DNA of 64,000 nucleotides from Effrenium voratum (GCA_963377175.1 CAUJNA010003788.1:294201-358200); one strand, 5' to 3'; numbered from the stretch's first letter, positions 26,838 through 38,202 are shown. A program made the numbers and translations. The notes: generated from the sequence alone by a model not told the origin.

Positions 26838-26903
26838 TGGACTGCTCGCTCCTGTAGCAGCAAGTCCCTCTCCAAGTGGAGCTGGCTCATCTGCTCGGAC
26901 AGC
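26838..26903 (-). CDS. Coiled-coil exon
   Basis: 66 nt. It reads LSEQMSQLHLERDLLLQERA then VQ, a clear heptad pattern with hydrophobic a/d positions. Acceptor CAAAG/G, donor TCCA/GCAAGA (GC type). High third-position GC. Confidence 0.58.
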
Positions 26904-27305
26904 CTTTGACGCTTGGACCCCGTGACATTCAGAGTCCTTGTCCAAAATCGCTGGCACTGAATCTAGTTTCCACCCAACTGAGGCAAAGCGGACACCTATG
27001 CCTGGAGGGTTCCGACGAAACATTTCGGGGTAAAATGTAAAGCTAGTTGCACAGTTCTAGCAACAGCCACTCATATAACTTGCAACCCTTCTTGAATCAC
27101 CAACCTAAAAGTAGACAGGCGCCTTCATGAATAAGGCTGCAGCCCCCTTTGGTGAGGTTGCTGTGAGTGCCTGGAGGGACCTTCAGCTAGGTTGGGGCTT
27201 TTGATCCTGCCCGAAGAATGTGTTGGACCCCTCAACCCGGAATCCCTGAAAAGTGTGCCCTGGAGCCCGCTGATTTGTTGGGTTTTCTTGGTGCAAATCA
27301 CTCGC

Positions 27306-27381
27306 AAGCGACTGGCCGAGTGCTGGGCTGCTGCCGCTTTTGGCGCCGGTCCAAACACTCCGTCTCCAGCTCAGCCTTCGC
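27306..27381 (-). CDS. Coiled-coil exon
   Basis: 76 nt. It reads AKAELETECLDRRQKRQQP then STRPVA. Acceptor GGCTAG/G, donor CTT/GCGAGT. Charged helix. The plus strand also has a long open frame here, but with weaker third-position GC. The phase does not match 26903 directly, so an exon may be missing between them. Confidence 0.48.
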
Positions 27382-27655
27382 CTAGCCGCTTCGAGGTTGT
27401 GCGGGAAAAGGGCTCAGAAATGAGTGCAAGGTTGGGCAGAACCCGATGGAATTCTTCAAGGACGCAGGGCCTGGTTATTTCATCAAAATTTGGCCAAACC
27501 CTCAATGGTGGCGTCCTTTTTGAGGGTGACCTTTTTGTTTGGAGGGGAACTTGTGGGAACTATCCATGTTGCGAGTCCCCCCTTTGCAAACAAACTCAAA
27601 GGGGTGTCCCCTGCGCAATCCGCACAATGGCCCCATGAGGCTGGAGGCAACTCAC

Positions 27656-27692
27656 CATCATTGAGCAGCACTTGAGCTGCGTGAGTCAGGAC
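27656..27692 (-). CDS. Micro-exon (37 nt)
   Basis: Reads VLTHAAQVLLND with a canonical donor ATG/GTGAGT and acceptor TGTGAG/G. Helical; probably belongs to the coiled-coil gene. Confidence 0.42.
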
Positions 27693-28528
27693 CTCACAAC
27701 TCCATTGTTCAAAAGGAACACACATACGTGCATGTATATATATATATATACACATTATACTACTATACAAATATTTCAACCACTTGTATACGCGTATCGT
27801 GTGTGAAAAAACAATTGTATTCCGAACCTCTACACCCAGCAATTCACGCACAAAAGGCTTGAATAAGAATCACTGGAGCAAGCGGGGCAACAAGTCACCT
27901 TGACCTTTGGCTCAATAAGAAACTACATAGTTTAAGTTACCTGACAGAGAACGCGGTCGGCCCCCGTCATCGCGGCAGGTCGGGTTTGGGGTCTTTTGAT
28001 TGCTTTTTTGATTGAGAGGGTTTGAGGTATAAATGTTTTCTGTTCCTTGGCGGCTTGCACCTTGTCCTTGTGGTTTAGGTAGGACCTAGGGTTTGGGGGT
28101 TTGTGTGATTTTGGCGTGAAGGTTGTAGGGCTTGGGGCTTATGGTTGGTTGGTTGGTTGGTGTGTGTGTGTGTGTGGCTTTGGGCTTTTGGATCTAAGGG
28201 GGGTCTTTGGGTTTAGGGCTCTAGGGTTCAGGATGAGGGATTGGTGCGTTCTTTACTTTGAGGGCCTTTGGTTGAAGAGTCTTATTTTAGGCTGTTGGAT
28301 CCCGGCTTGTACCATATTGGCTCGCCTCATATGTGGTAATCGTCTTCATGATCCACACTGAAGAGGACCGACAAACAACACGGAAAGCACATGAGTCCTG
28401 GAGTTTAGGAACTTGGCTGCAGGTCGGGCTCGCCCGAGTCGTGATCAAAACCAGGTATGAACACACAAAGCCGTAAAGCTGCCTTTACGCGTGTTTCTGC
28501 TCACCCTTCTTGCCAACATGGAACTTAC

Positions 28529-28553
28529 CAGAAGGTCCATTGACAAGCATGAT
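28529..28553 (-). CDS. Possible micro-exon (25 nt)
   Basis: Reads IMLVNGPS between CTGCAG/A and CTG/GTAAGT, both strong canonical sites. Its shortness makes it tentative. Confidence 0.35.
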
Positions 28554-29846
28554 CTGCAGTGAGGGTCCATGTTAGTTGGTGAGATGCTGCCTGGAGTCTC
28601 CATGACCCCTGAACAATGAGGTCAAACCCCCATTTGACTATGACTATGACTCTAATTAAAAAGAGGCCATGCAACTCCAGGTGCTTCCGAATTTCCCTGC
28701 CTTGTTGAGGGTGTCCTCTTTTCGCTTCAAGGCCTGCAAAAAAAAACATCCGGGGCAACTCCAGACCGAAGCGGGCCTTTTGGGGCTGCAACAGGAAACC
28801 AAATCAATACCATCCATTTCGGCGTCTTAAGACAAAAGGAATGCAGTCTTGCAGAAGGGGTCCACCCTGGTTGGTGGGAGGGCAGATTTCCTTGAGGTGT
28901 CCCTTTGAAACAAACTGAAACACGCCATTATTATGCAAGGCTGAAATATGTGTCCAGCCCTCCCCTGCCTCCCAGCAAAGCCCCTTTACAACTTGCCTGC
29001 AACAAACCGCAGCTTGCATGATGTAGCAGGAGTTGCCTCAACATCCTTTTGGGCAGATTGGTACAAGTTCAAGACTTGAAATAAGGGACCCCTCTCCGTT
29101 TGAGCACCTTCAGAATGGAAACTTTCCATCAAATCGGTGAGCCGCAGCTTGTAGTCACCAATCAAAGCCAGTCGGTGTACCAAAATGGGCAGCCCCGACC
29201 CTGTTGAGGTCCGACCCCCAATACAGAAGCGGGGTGAAAATGACGCCAACATGTTGTGTCTGCCATGAGACTTTGGCAAAACGAAGCTAAGGGCATCACT
29301 ATGTATATATTTATATTGTATCTATACGGTCTATACGTGTATATATCCATATACATATATGGATAATCATCTTCCGCAAAGGGGTCTCTCAGCATGCGGC
29401 AGCCCCCTTTAACTGGGGTGGTCTTTGACCCCCTGCAAGGGTGGAAACAGTCCTTTTCCAAAGGGTTGAAAGGTTAAAGGCCGACCGAAGAGCTGCCGAA
29501 TTGGAGTTAGACCAAACACACGCACCGATGTCCTGTGTTTTTTGTGTCCAAAACTTTGTCCAAATCTCAAGTCCAAAAAGCAGAGGTTGAGGGGTGATGT
29601 TAGCAGTCCGGATGTTGAGTTGTTCAAAAGGTCATGTACCCATCGCCGGGCCGGATCAGTCTGTTTATCCAGGGCAAATACAATCCCTGGTTGAGACAAG
29701 CACAGGTGTCCCACTTAAGAGGCGGGTCGGGATTACTTTTGGGGTAAGGTTTCTGAATCTGGGGTCAACCCCCATGATGCCCCCCAGTTCACCCTCCTAA
29801 ACCCTTGTAATTGGGCCTAACCAGCGATCACTGCCAAATCTAAGCA
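28554..29846. other. Unassigned spacer or intron
   Basis: No exon that I would defend. A weak candidate near 29000-29040 (CKLRFVA before GCAG/GCAAG) and an AT-rich TATATA stretch (29300-29365) are all that I see. Confidence 0.35.
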
Positions 29847-29897
29847 CTATGGCGCCTCTTCCTTGGCGTCGAGGAGCTTCAGCTGCTCCAGATTCTC
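29847..29897 (-). CDS. Terminal exon of an unrecognised gene
   Basis: 51 nt. Acceptor CCTTGTAG/G, then ENLEQLKLLDAKEEAP and TAG. Short charged helix, very high third-position GC. A GC donor (GAG/GCGCCA) just before the stop is possible, so the stop is not certain. Confidence 0.45.
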   Translation of the reverse strand, partial: ENLEQLKLLDAKEEAP

Positions 29898-29998
29898 CTA
29901 CAAGGCCCACTAAGGGATCAGGCGTCGAAGCACTTTCTTGGAGCTTAGGGTTGTGGAATGCCTTCCTCCGGACATCACCCTTTCAACTTCACATGGAC

Positions 29999-30123
29999 CT
30001 TGACGGGTCCTGGCCGGGTTTGGGAGGGAAGTTGTTTCCGGTGTCCTGCGGCACCATTTTGGACGCTCCGGTTTTCTGTCCATTCAGCTCGAAGGCGGAG
30101 CTTTCTATCGACTCCCACAGCCG
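29999..30123 (-). CDS. Exon of an unrecognised gene
   Basis: About 125 nt. It reads RLWESIESSAFELNGQKTGA, SKMVPQDTGNNFPPKPGQ. Acceptor CACAAG/C. The donor is either AAG/GTCCAT or, matching the phase of 29897, a GA-type CCAG/GACCCG. It is probably the exon before 29897. Confidence 0.5.
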
Positions 30124-30346
30124 CTTGTGGGCGACTCACAGAGAGGCAACTTTGGCAGCGGCAAGGCGCTTGTGAGCAAGTTCTGTTTGTGAGACCCCCC
30201 AACCTGTTCAATTGTGGACCTCTAGAGGAAAAAACAAACACGAGGCAACAGTTGGGTCCAAAATGAGGTTGCGGGCTCAAAACAGAAAATCTGGCTACGG
30301 CGACTCATTGGCTGCTTTCAGGCTCGGCAATAAGAACACGTGTAGC

Positions 30347-30396
30347 CCATCTCGCTCAAGGAGAATGGCGCGGACACGCTTTTCACTCTCGGGCAA
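30347..30396 (-). CDS. Possible exon
   Basis: 50 nt. It reads LPESEKRVRAILLERD between GGGCAG/T and ATGG/GCTACA (GC donor). Charged helix. Confidence 0.4.
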
Positions 30397-31022
30397 CTGC
30401 CCAGACCCCGTGACAATGGGAAAAAGGGCACGTTTTTGTTTGCTGAGTTTGAAGTGAAGGGAAAGCAACTGGAGGTCTGGGCAACTACTTGAAGTATGTC
30501 TCTTCCTCATCCTCCGTCAAGATGGCAACGCAGCCGATATCATCCTGGGGAAAAAGCGGGATTTTGGTCGGGGCGCGGTCCTTCTTTTTTGTTCAGTCAG
30601 TGAGAAAACTGAGAACTTCAAGTCCTGCTTCTCTCTGCACTTGCGAGGATCTTGTGCATTTATCTCACATCTTTTGCCTGCAATCTGCCATGTTCAGGGA
30701 CCCAGACCCCCCTCCCCTCCTGAACACTTCAGTAGGGGCTTAACAAGACTCCATATAGGTGGGAATAAGAATTGATGGTTGGGGGGCTTTAAGGGGGGGG
30801 GGTTGGGTCCCTGACGCTGCCAAAGGTTTCGCAAGCAATCTGTATATTTCAGAGAACATGTCAGGCAGCCCTCGCTCCCTTCCACAAGCCGCTACTAGAA
30901 CCCCCATAGCCTGCAGGAGGGGAGCGGGACCTACCAATGATGCCAACCACAGACTCAGGCCAAGTTGAGGGTGTTCCGTTTTTCTAACGAATCATTTGTT
31001 GGGAATAAACCGCACTGAACAC

Positions 31023-31131
31023 TCCCCTTCCAGATCACCAGCGGTGCGCGCACTCAGCTGCGGTTGCAAGCCGCCTACCGCGGTGCCGATTTTCTTCGCT
31101 GTCCGACCCTTCCACTGGATCACGTAGCCAC
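31023..31131 (-). CDS. Exon of an unrecognised gene
   Basis: 109 nt. It reads GYVIQWKGRTAKKIGTAVGG then LQPQLSARTAGDLEG. Acceptor GCACAG/G, donor GGGGA/GTGTTC. High third-position GC. A chromodomain-like reading of YVIQWKG was considered, but the rest does not follow that fold. Confidence 0.5.
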
Positions 31132-31819
31132 CTGTGCACAGGCGACATGTGGTCGGCTCGGAATGGAGCTGTTCAAAGTATGGAGCCCTTTTCGGACCCG
31201 ACTTGAAGGCTGGCTGTTACTCAGGGGCAAAGAAAAGTAACAAGCAAATCCACCTGTCCCCTTCGGGTTTCCAATTTGGAACACTTGACAAATCATTGGC
31301 TATTCAGCACCCAGCAAGGCAGCACCCAAGAGGCACCTTGACAGTCCATGGGAGCGTGATCTTCGCACCTGGGAAGGGACCAAGTTGGTGTCACCCTGCC
31401 CATGCTGCACATGTTGGTCTATTTGTGTTGCAACCGACTTCTTTCAGGTCATTGGGTCTTTAGGGTTTCAGTCTGACTAGTCTGCAGAGTGACCACGAAG
31501 TTTCTATTTTGCAGGCCCACACTGATTCAAACCATGCTCCATATGCCCTTGCTCCCACCACACGCCCCAAGCATTTTTTCGTGCAAACAGCCGCACAGGT
31601 GCTTCTGTGATACCATGGAATCAACAGCCTTGCCCTTTCACTTTTATGTAAGCGAGGGAGTTGGGGGAACGATTTGGCGGAACAATTTTCCCGGTACCAC
31701 AGAAGAGAACCAAGCCCTGATTCGCGCTGAGGCCAGGGAGACGTTACCACACCAATCAAAGGCTTAAAGGGCCCTGTTGAGTTTTCCGTGGTTCCACCCT
31801 TTTCCACGTTCCACCGCGC

Positions 31820-31908
31820 CTGTCCCCATCCAATAGCCTTCCGCTGCAGTGGGGGTAACATTGAGGCCCGTTTTTGCAGGCCGAGACGGACTTGGAGATC
31901 TTGGTGAC
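31820..31908 (-). CDS. Cys-rich exon
   Basis: 89 nt. It reads VTKISKSVSACKNGPQCYPH then CSGRLLDGD. Three cysteines in 10 residues suggest a secreted module. Acceptor CGACAG/G, donor GACAG/GCGCGG (GC type). Confidence 0.48.
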
Positions 31909-32194
31909 CTGTCGAGCGGAGCCCGAAAATCCGAGGTTCCACAACCAAAAACACTGCTGCCTCTCGCGGCTAAAAGGGTACTTCTTTTGTTTTTGAGTTG
32001 GCACCCTTTTCAGGTTGATTCCAAGGAAAACCATATTTTCCGGGCCTCCCTTAATTTGACCAATAATTACCAAAATCGCAGTTGCACACCTTTTCTTTCT
32101 CCCCAAATAACTGAAAGCTACTGTATAGGGGTTTCAACTTCTAATTCCTCAGATAGCTGAAAGCTAAAGGGGTGCCAACTTCTAATAAAGGGGG

Positions 32195-32490
32195 GAAAGT
32201 GATTTGCGAGATTGACGGACTGGTGCCAGGGGACGTGCAGATTGGGGTGCTGGTGTAGGTGTTTGGGGTGCTGTTTGTGGTGCTGTTCGGGGTGATGGTG
32301 TGGGCGCATTTTTGCGAGATTACGGCAGGGTGCAACGGGGCATGCAGTTGAAGTGCTGGTGCTGTTTTGGGATGCTATTTGGGGTGCTGTTGGGGGTGCT
32401 GTTGGGGGTGCTGGTGACGGTGTGGGCGCATTTTGCAAGATTGACGGCCGGGTGCTGTTTGGGGTGCTCTTCTGGGGTGCCGATAGAGGT
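32195..32490. repeat. GGGGTGCTG-type degenerate array with a longer period
   Basis: GTGCTG/GGGGTGCTGTT strings, punctuated by GTGTGGGCGCATTTT(T)GCGAGATT near 32299 and its near copy GTGTGGGCGCATTTTGCAAGATT near 32421. This suggests a unit of about 120 bp. Confidence 0.8.
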
Positions 32491-32760
32491 GCTGGTGTGC
32501 AATCATCGGCGTATTTGTCTCTATCTGGGGTCTATGCTAATGTGAGTTATGCTTTTATTGTTGTTGTTAATTAATGCTTTTTTTTGTTGGGGGGGGGCAG
32601 GGCAGTGGCTTGAGGGCAGCGCAGACCCTCGGGGCTGGTGTTGATTGATCAGGCTTGCCTGCTTTACCCTCCCACCCATGAGAGATCCCTTTCAATCACA
32701 GTGTTTTTAGGGGGATTACCTTGGTATCAAGGAAATCTTAGTCAACAAGACTCCCCGAGC

Positions 32761-32981
32761 CTGGCATTGCGTATAAGTTCCGCCGCAGCCGTGGAAGACG
32801 TTGTAGCAATCTCCGCCCGCCTGACTTCTCAGCTGCTCGCAAATCGGAGAAAAAGGCACAGCCACGGCCAAGCAAACGTTCCTCAAATGCGTCGCACTCT
32901 CCGCTTCGAGCCCCCTGCGAGCTCGCAGGGCTTGTCGTCTTCGCCGCGGCAGGGCAAGCGAGTGCCGTTGCACTGCTGAGC
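32761..32981 (-). CDS. Cys-rich exon region, frame partly ambiguous
   Basis: Two Cys-rich readings sit side by side. At 32981-32919: QQCNGTRLPCRGEDDKPCEL after a TTCAG/G acceptor, resembling the tail of a thrombospondin type 1 repeat (C...C.GE...PC). At 32881-32761: PFSPICEQLRSQAGGDCYN then VFHGCGGTYTQCQ, ending before a GC donor. They are in different frames only 37 nt apart, too close for an ordinary intron, so one may be a shadow. Either way the region looks like secreted-protein coding sequence. Confidence 0.38.
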
Positions 32982-33236
32982 CTGAAGACGCCAGCGAAAC
33001 GGCGCGGGGTTCATCGAAGACCCAAAGGGACTAAGCAAATGAGCAACGAATATGCAGATAAGAACCAGAACCGCCCACAACTAATGCTCTGCCTCATGTC
33101 CAAAAGTCCCAAGTGTTGTCCAAAAAGCAGGGGGGCACAAACCCGCGACCCAATGAGCCAGTTGGCGCTGTTTCCAAGCACCAGCCAGGGTCCCTTGGGT
33201 TTTTGAGGGGTTAAAAGGGCTCGAAGTCCTCCTGCT

Positions 33237-33299
33237 CTAAGTTGATACAGGTTCAACCAAGCCCGCGGCGATCATCACGCTCTTCAGCTGCTCGGCCTC
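33237..33299 (-). CDS. Possible terminal exon
   Basis: Acceptor CGTTCAG/G, then EAEQLKSVMIAAGLVEPVST and TAG. A GT donor after GLV (TTG/GTTGAA at 33258) would make it internal instead. Helical, high third-position GC. Confidence 0.42.
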   Translation of the reverse strand, partial: EAEQLKSVMIAAGLVEPVST

Positions 33300-33443
33300 C
33301 TGAACGAAAAACCACATGGTTATAACGGCTTACATAAGCCTTGCTATAACCTCATGAAGCCAGATCATCCACTAAACTGGCCAAATGCTTTGGGGTGCTC
33401 ACTAAGAGAGTTGCTCACAGCACTCACTGGACCAGAAAGTTGC

Positions 33444-33512
33444 TCACTTCCGGCGCGCCTTTCGGGCTTTGGCACGGCTCTTCCAGTAGTCGGCATACTT
33501 CTCATGCCAAGC
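33444..33512 (-). CDS. Terminal exon of an unrecognised gene
   Basis: 69 nt. Acceptor CTGCCAG/G, then AWHEKYADYWKSRAKARKAR, RK and TGA. Lys/Arg-rich C-terminus, third positions mostly G/C. It may close the gene whose exons lie at 33815 and 34647, but the phases do not connect directly. Confidence 0.52.
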   Translation of the reverse strand, partial: AWHEKYADYWKSRAKARKARRK

Positions 33513-33759
33513 CTGGCAGATATTGGTTGACTTTTACTGCGAAAGGGTTTGTCAAACAGGCCCAAACCCACCAACAAGAGAGACAGTTGACAACCCCCAC
33601 TCCCAAGAGCACAGCAAGTCAGCCCCCCCCGTCTAAATCAGCAGGCCTTGAACCCCTGGTGCATCCAAAGCGAGCAAAAAACAGACCAGATTTTGGGTCT
33701 GCCTAGGCCCATGATGATGGCCGTGGACGACTGGACGACGGGCATCGGCAAGGGTCAAC

Positions 33760-33815
33760 CAGGTCGGGCCACGAAGAGTTTGGTCTCCGTGGCGTAGGGC
33801 ATGCCATCCTTGTAC
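33760..33815 (-). CDS. Exon of an unrecognised gene
   Basis: 56 nt. It reads YKDGMPYATETKLFVARP between CCTCAG/G and CCTG/GTTGAC. Phase 2 in, phase 1 out. Confidence 0.48.
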
Positions 33816-34583
33816 CTGAGGTTAGCCCAGAATCCCTACCCTTTGAGTTGACGGGCTTGGGGGGGGGGCTTTCAGGGTTCACACGCATGCAGATTCAGGA
33901 GCCAGCCATGTGGATCGCCCTGATTTTACCTTCTCTGTCGACTAGAAAAAGGGTTTCCAGCCATCTGGCGATCCCCGAGATCTAAGCAGTTTGAGATTTC
34001 CGTTCCCAGCATCGTTGCGAGCTGAAACTATGCCGTTCCTTCCAGCAACGGAGGTAGGCAACGGGGAAACCGGGATGTACGTGGAGGCAAAGAAAAGTGG
34101 GCTGGTCCACAAAAGGATCTTCCTCCGCACATTGGCGTTCTTTGGGCAACGTGTGATTAAAAAGAATCAAAGCAAATCCTGATCTCCCTTGCAGGGACAC
34201 TGACAGCAGGTAGTTTTAACAATGGTATGAACATGCTGAAACAGGTGGTTGGCCCAACCCTGGTTTAGAGTCTTCATGCTGAGGTCGAGCGAACAAGAGG
34301 GTTCGAGATATGTCTAGGCCCCAAAAAGCGAACATTTTGCGGGATTCTCAAAATTGTGTTTGGGGGGGGGGGGTGATTTCCCTAAAACCAATCAAAAGGG
34401 CAAATTTGGATGTCACTTTAGCAGACCCAGAATTTCAGGGGGCACTGTTGCTTTTCGAAACAGCCTTGTCCACCCGTCACTTAGAACCAGAAAGTTTGGC
34501 GACTTCTCGGCCCCAAAAAGTTAAACTATGCTCGACAGCCCTCTTAACAAGCCCTGAAAAGACAATCATAGCTTCCTATGAAC

Positions 34584-34647
34584 CTGCTCGCACATCTGAG
34601 GCGCCCGCATTCGCATGGTGTCCGCACCAGTGATACCGACAGCATAC
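34584..34647 (-). CDS. Exon of an unrecognised gene
   Basis: 64 nt. It reads YAVGITGADTMRMRAPQM then CEQ, between CCCAAG/G and CAG/GTTCAT. Strong third-position GC. Another frame (CCRYHWCGHH) is open but less coding-like. Confidence 0.45.
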
Positions 34648-35456
34648 CTTGGGGCTTGCCATGACCAAACTGGACCCAACATGGACCCAGAGGTCAGAGG
34701 TGGATTCGCCTTCGGCTGAGAACAGCATGCCTGTTGGAGAAACTTGACCCATTGACCCTTTGACCGGCAATTTTGGTCGACACTTTGTTCGCGCGGTTTT
34801 TCGTTGCTCACAAAGAGGGGTGCTTAGGAAGCAAACATCATCACTTCAGCCGAAATGGATGTCTCCGTCCCCGAAACAAGTTCCATGACATTCTAAAGGT
34901 TGGGGGAGCATTCCCTTCTTGTCACTGGAGTCACGAATCCAAAGGTTACCAAAGGATCTTGTCTAGAGATGGGAACTCAGATTGGCAACCCTCGGTTTAG
35001 AACAGCCCATATGTCCCATCGGGTGTTCTTGCAGGAAACCATGTGGACATCGTTTGTATGGGGATCGCCCACCAACCGTTTTGATGGGGTTCAAGCTATG
35101 ATTTTAGCGAGTTCCCCAATATCCCGACCCCTTCAAGTACTCCCCGCAATTTCACATGGAACCCAAAGATGGGTCCTGCCCATTTTGGAGACTCCACCTC
35201 CAGAAATGACTGGATTCCCCCAAAACTGATGTAGTCCCTCCAAGCATGGATTGATTCCTCCAACCATGAATCCATTCCTCCAAAACGGATTTGTTCTGCC
35301 ATATTCATCAACCAGGGTCAATTCAATTCTGGACGTTCTGTTAATAATATGCATCAATCCTTCTCTTGGCCTTTTTCTGGAGTACAGCAAACACAATTTC
35401 TGATTCTTCATAGTAGGCCTAACCCCTAGTTCTGAGGGTGAATTGTTTGACCATAC

Positions 35457-35531
35457 CCCAACGGGCAACCGGGGGCCCCCGCTTCAGGAAGGCGGTGGGG
35501 CTACCGCTCTCCTTCTGGCTCGGTCCACCGC
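35457..35531 (-). CDS. Possible exon
   Basis: 75 nt. It reads GGPSQKESGSPTAFLKRGPP then VARWG, between CGATAG/G and GGG/GTATGG. Confidence 0.42.
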
Positions 35532-36679
35532 CTATCGAGTTGCATTGCGCAGCGCTTCTCAAATTGGACCAATGCCTCGTGGTTACTCTCAAGGCGGCTT
35601 CCCTTTGTTAAACCATCCAAAAAGGGTTCTTTCTTTTTTGAGACAGACCCATATTATGGTTTTGCTTGCTCCGCTTGAAAACAGCTCAGGGATGCGGGGG
35701 TGATTTTTGCTATTTATATGGCTTTGTAGCTTTCTGAGCATCAAACTTCTTAGTTTGCGGGGCAGAGCCGCGATCAAAGCTGAGATGTGTGCACAACTGC
35801 TTCAGTACCCTCGAATTTTAGGCTCGGACGAAGGGATCAGGCGTGATATGAACCCTTGGACCAGCTTCCCAAAGGGTGATTGGCGCCTACTTGCCTATCT
35901 TCACGCTGGCTTCCGCAACAACATCAAGCGTTACAACAATCGGAAATGTTCAGGGCCCAAGAGTCTAAGAGTCGTTTACGCCCCTTCAAATGTTCTGAAG
36001 GAACCCCAAAAAGGGGGTGTCCCAAAGGAGATTTCTCGAAAAATGTATGGTTTCGGGGTTCTATGTTAGTTTGCAGAGGTCCGCCAACATGCTTTAAGGT
36101 ACTCTTTTTGGGTTGCCCCAAAGGGAAACTAAAGGGAAACCACTTTCAAGGGGGAGGGGGGGGAGGGGGGCATTTTGCACATATAAGGAAACTAAAACGT
36201 CGATGTTAAAATGCGTGATCAAACCATGGTGTAAACAGATGGCCAAACCCTGGCCCTGCATACCACAAAGGTCCAATTACAGCTTGGGCATAGGAAAGGA
36301 CACAGGCATTGCCTGTGGGCATACCAGGAAAAACTACTCAGGGGCACGTCCGGCCAGTAAACGTGTGGGCTTCCCTTTGAAGCGCGGGTTCGCCAAAACA
36401 AATTCATGAAAAAAACAACAATTTGCCAGTTGCCACTGGAAAAGGAACTGACAAATAGATCCTAGCGCGAGTGGTTGTCCGCCCAGAAAATTGAATGTAG
36501 ATGTGTTTGTGTGTGTGTGTGTCCTGCAAAGGGATGAGGGCCCCTAAACTTCAAGGGAAGTGGCCATTGATTGGTCAGAGAGACATGCTAACTAGTAAAG
36601 ATAGTTCATTCAGTCGGGGAGGAACCCTTCAGCCAATGGCAGGTGTGCATTGGGAAACAAACGCCGGTTCCCCGGTCCC
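35532..36679. other. Spacer with dispersed motifs
   Basis: A plus-strand frame at 35880-36010 (AYLHAGFRNNIKRYNN) looks partly protein-like but has no good splice sites. Copies of the dispersed CCCTTTG/AAAGGG motif occur at 35592-35625, 36107-36140 and 36366-36395, and GGTTCTATGTTAGTTTGCAG at 36057-36076. Confidence 0.35.
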
Positions 36680-36767
36680 CGGTTTCATGTTCGGCATTCG
36701 GAACACCTGGCTCCAGCGGGCCTGCCGCTGCATCGAAGGGGCACTCTGAGAAGCCCCGGCAGTAGCC
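36680..36767 (-). CDS. Cys-rich exon
   Basis: It reads GYCRGFSECPFDAAAGPLEP then GVPNAEHE after the acceptor GAGGAAG/G. The donor is uncertain (several GG/GA options near 36665-36685). Two close cysteines and GYCRGF suggest an extracellular module. Confidence 0.42.
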
Positions 36768-37005
36768 CTTCCTCGGATTTTGGTGATTTGCTTTTCATTC
36801 CAAAGCAACTTTGGAGGGTGTGCGTGGTGTGTTTGGGGAGTTCCCAAAGGAGGGATTGTCAGGGTTCCATCTATATCTCCGTTTCAAACATCTCCATTGG
36901 GGAACCCCGAGTCACAATCCCAAGCCAGTCTTCTTTATGGTCTACCATGGTCTACCCGAATCCGCGGAAAGCAAAAAGACTGACACCCGCACCAATTTCT
37001 GGCGC

Positions 37006-37093
37006 CATCGCCAAGGCGCTTCTTCACGTTGCAGATGCGGTAGAGGCCCTGGAAGTCGGACCAGTCATCTGGGATCACGCACTCGGGGCAGTC
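37006..37093 (-). CDS. Exon of an unrecognised gene
   Basis: 88 nt. It reads DCPECVIPDDWSDFQGLYRI then CNVKKRLGD, between ACCCAG/G and GATG/GCGCCA (GC type). Strong third-position GC. Two Cys near the start plus CNV. Family not recognised. Confidence 0.55.
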
Positions 37094-37274
37094 CTGGGTG
37101 TTCCCCCTTCCTGGACCTGAAATTAGGATCGGGGGACTTCGGCCAAAATTGGCGATTTCCGTCGGGGGAAACACTGGTGGTGCGTCCCCCTAGTTCTTGT
37201 GGGCAATTTCCAGTTTGAGCCCCGTGTCCCAGGTTCACCATGGACTCGCCAATTTGACCGAACCTCTAGCGATT

Positions 37275-37333
37275 TCAAGGGCCAGCAACGCTCGCCAGCC
37301 TGTCCTTCTTGAAGCCCTTGATGAGCTTCGAAC
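37275..37333 (-). CDS. Possible terminal exon
   Basis: 59 nt. Acceptor CACCAAG/G, then SKLIKGFKKDRLASVAGP and TGA. A GC donor (CTG/GCGAGC) inside could make it internal. Confidence 0.45.
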
Positions 37334-37505
37334 CTTGGTGTTCCTCTCACTCAAATCGAGGCGGGGACTGGGTAGCGAGGGGGGTTGCTTTTTCCATGGC
37401 AATCACTCTCAAGTGTCTCAAGTCCTGGCAGCTCCCACCATCATGCACACCCTTCCCTAGTCCCTTCTGTGTTTCTACAGCATGATTGACACCAGTTCCA
37501 TTTCC

Positions 37506-37624
37506 CTAGTCCAAGCGAGCACTCCATCTGAGGCAGGCGCGCTCAAAGTCAGGCTGCTGCTTCTCCAGATCCGCACACTTGCTGCTTGGATCAAACGGAT
37601 TGGACTCTTGCCTCGGGTCGGTGC
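37506..37624 (-). CDS. Exon, probably terminal
   Basis: 119 nt ending in TAG. It reads TDPRQESNPFDPSSKCADLE, KQQPDFERACLRWSARLD. Acceptor GGGGAG/C is weak, since an upstream in-frame TGA leaves few alternatives. The composition is convincingly protein-like. Confidence 0.52.
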
Positions 37625-38143
37625 TCCCCAGAAATCAAGCGGCTAGAGGTCCCGACTTTTTTATATGGTGTTGGTGGGGCGGGGGAGGGGGGGGGAGAAG
37701 AGGTCGGTTGGTACCTTCAAGGCACCCTTCGGGTAGGGTTGCTAGCCATTTAGACAACCCGGAGACCATCTAGAATACGGTTACACATGGGTGACGTCAA
37801 AGGTGCTCAAAGGACCTGCATGATGTCCATCAGTCAGATACGTCCGAAGGACTCGCCTGACAAAAAGGAGGATCACCCCCAGAACAGGTGAAAGCTTTTG
37901 GGTAATGCTAAGCCCAACATCAGCGACAAAGCGGGGAATGGCCCCCGTCAACGCTCATCTCCGGCTCTTCAGCGGGGCGATTCAGCGGTTTGACATGTTC
38001 AAGCCACTTGCCTCACCAAGCGTCAAGGTTTTCTGAGGACCTTTTGGGTCCGCTTGCCCTCCAGACTCCAGACTAGCATGAAACCCAGAAACATACATCT
38101 GTAGCGGGCATTTGCAGGGGAGTTGTCCCCACTTTTGCCTTGC

Positions 38144-38202
38144 CAAGCGACTCCCAAACCGCAAAGGCGGTCCCGGTGGTGTGGACGAACTCAAGCTTGA
38201 AC
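38144..38202 (-). CDS. Exon of an unrecognised gene
   Basis: 59 nt. It reads FKLEFVHTTGTAFAVWESL between CCGAG/G and CTTG/GCAAGG (GC type). The frame extends upstream to ATG GTG AAG, so an earlier start is possible. Beta-strand-like pattern. Confidence 0.5.

Noticed and set aside
31023..31131. Chromodomain or retroelement integrase fragment
   Set aside because: Only a short YVIQWKG string agrees; the following residues do not.
35707..36069. 120-codon plus frame including AYLHAGFRNNIKRYNN
   Set aside because: Part looks protein-like, but the frame runs into a dispersed repeat and lacks splice support.
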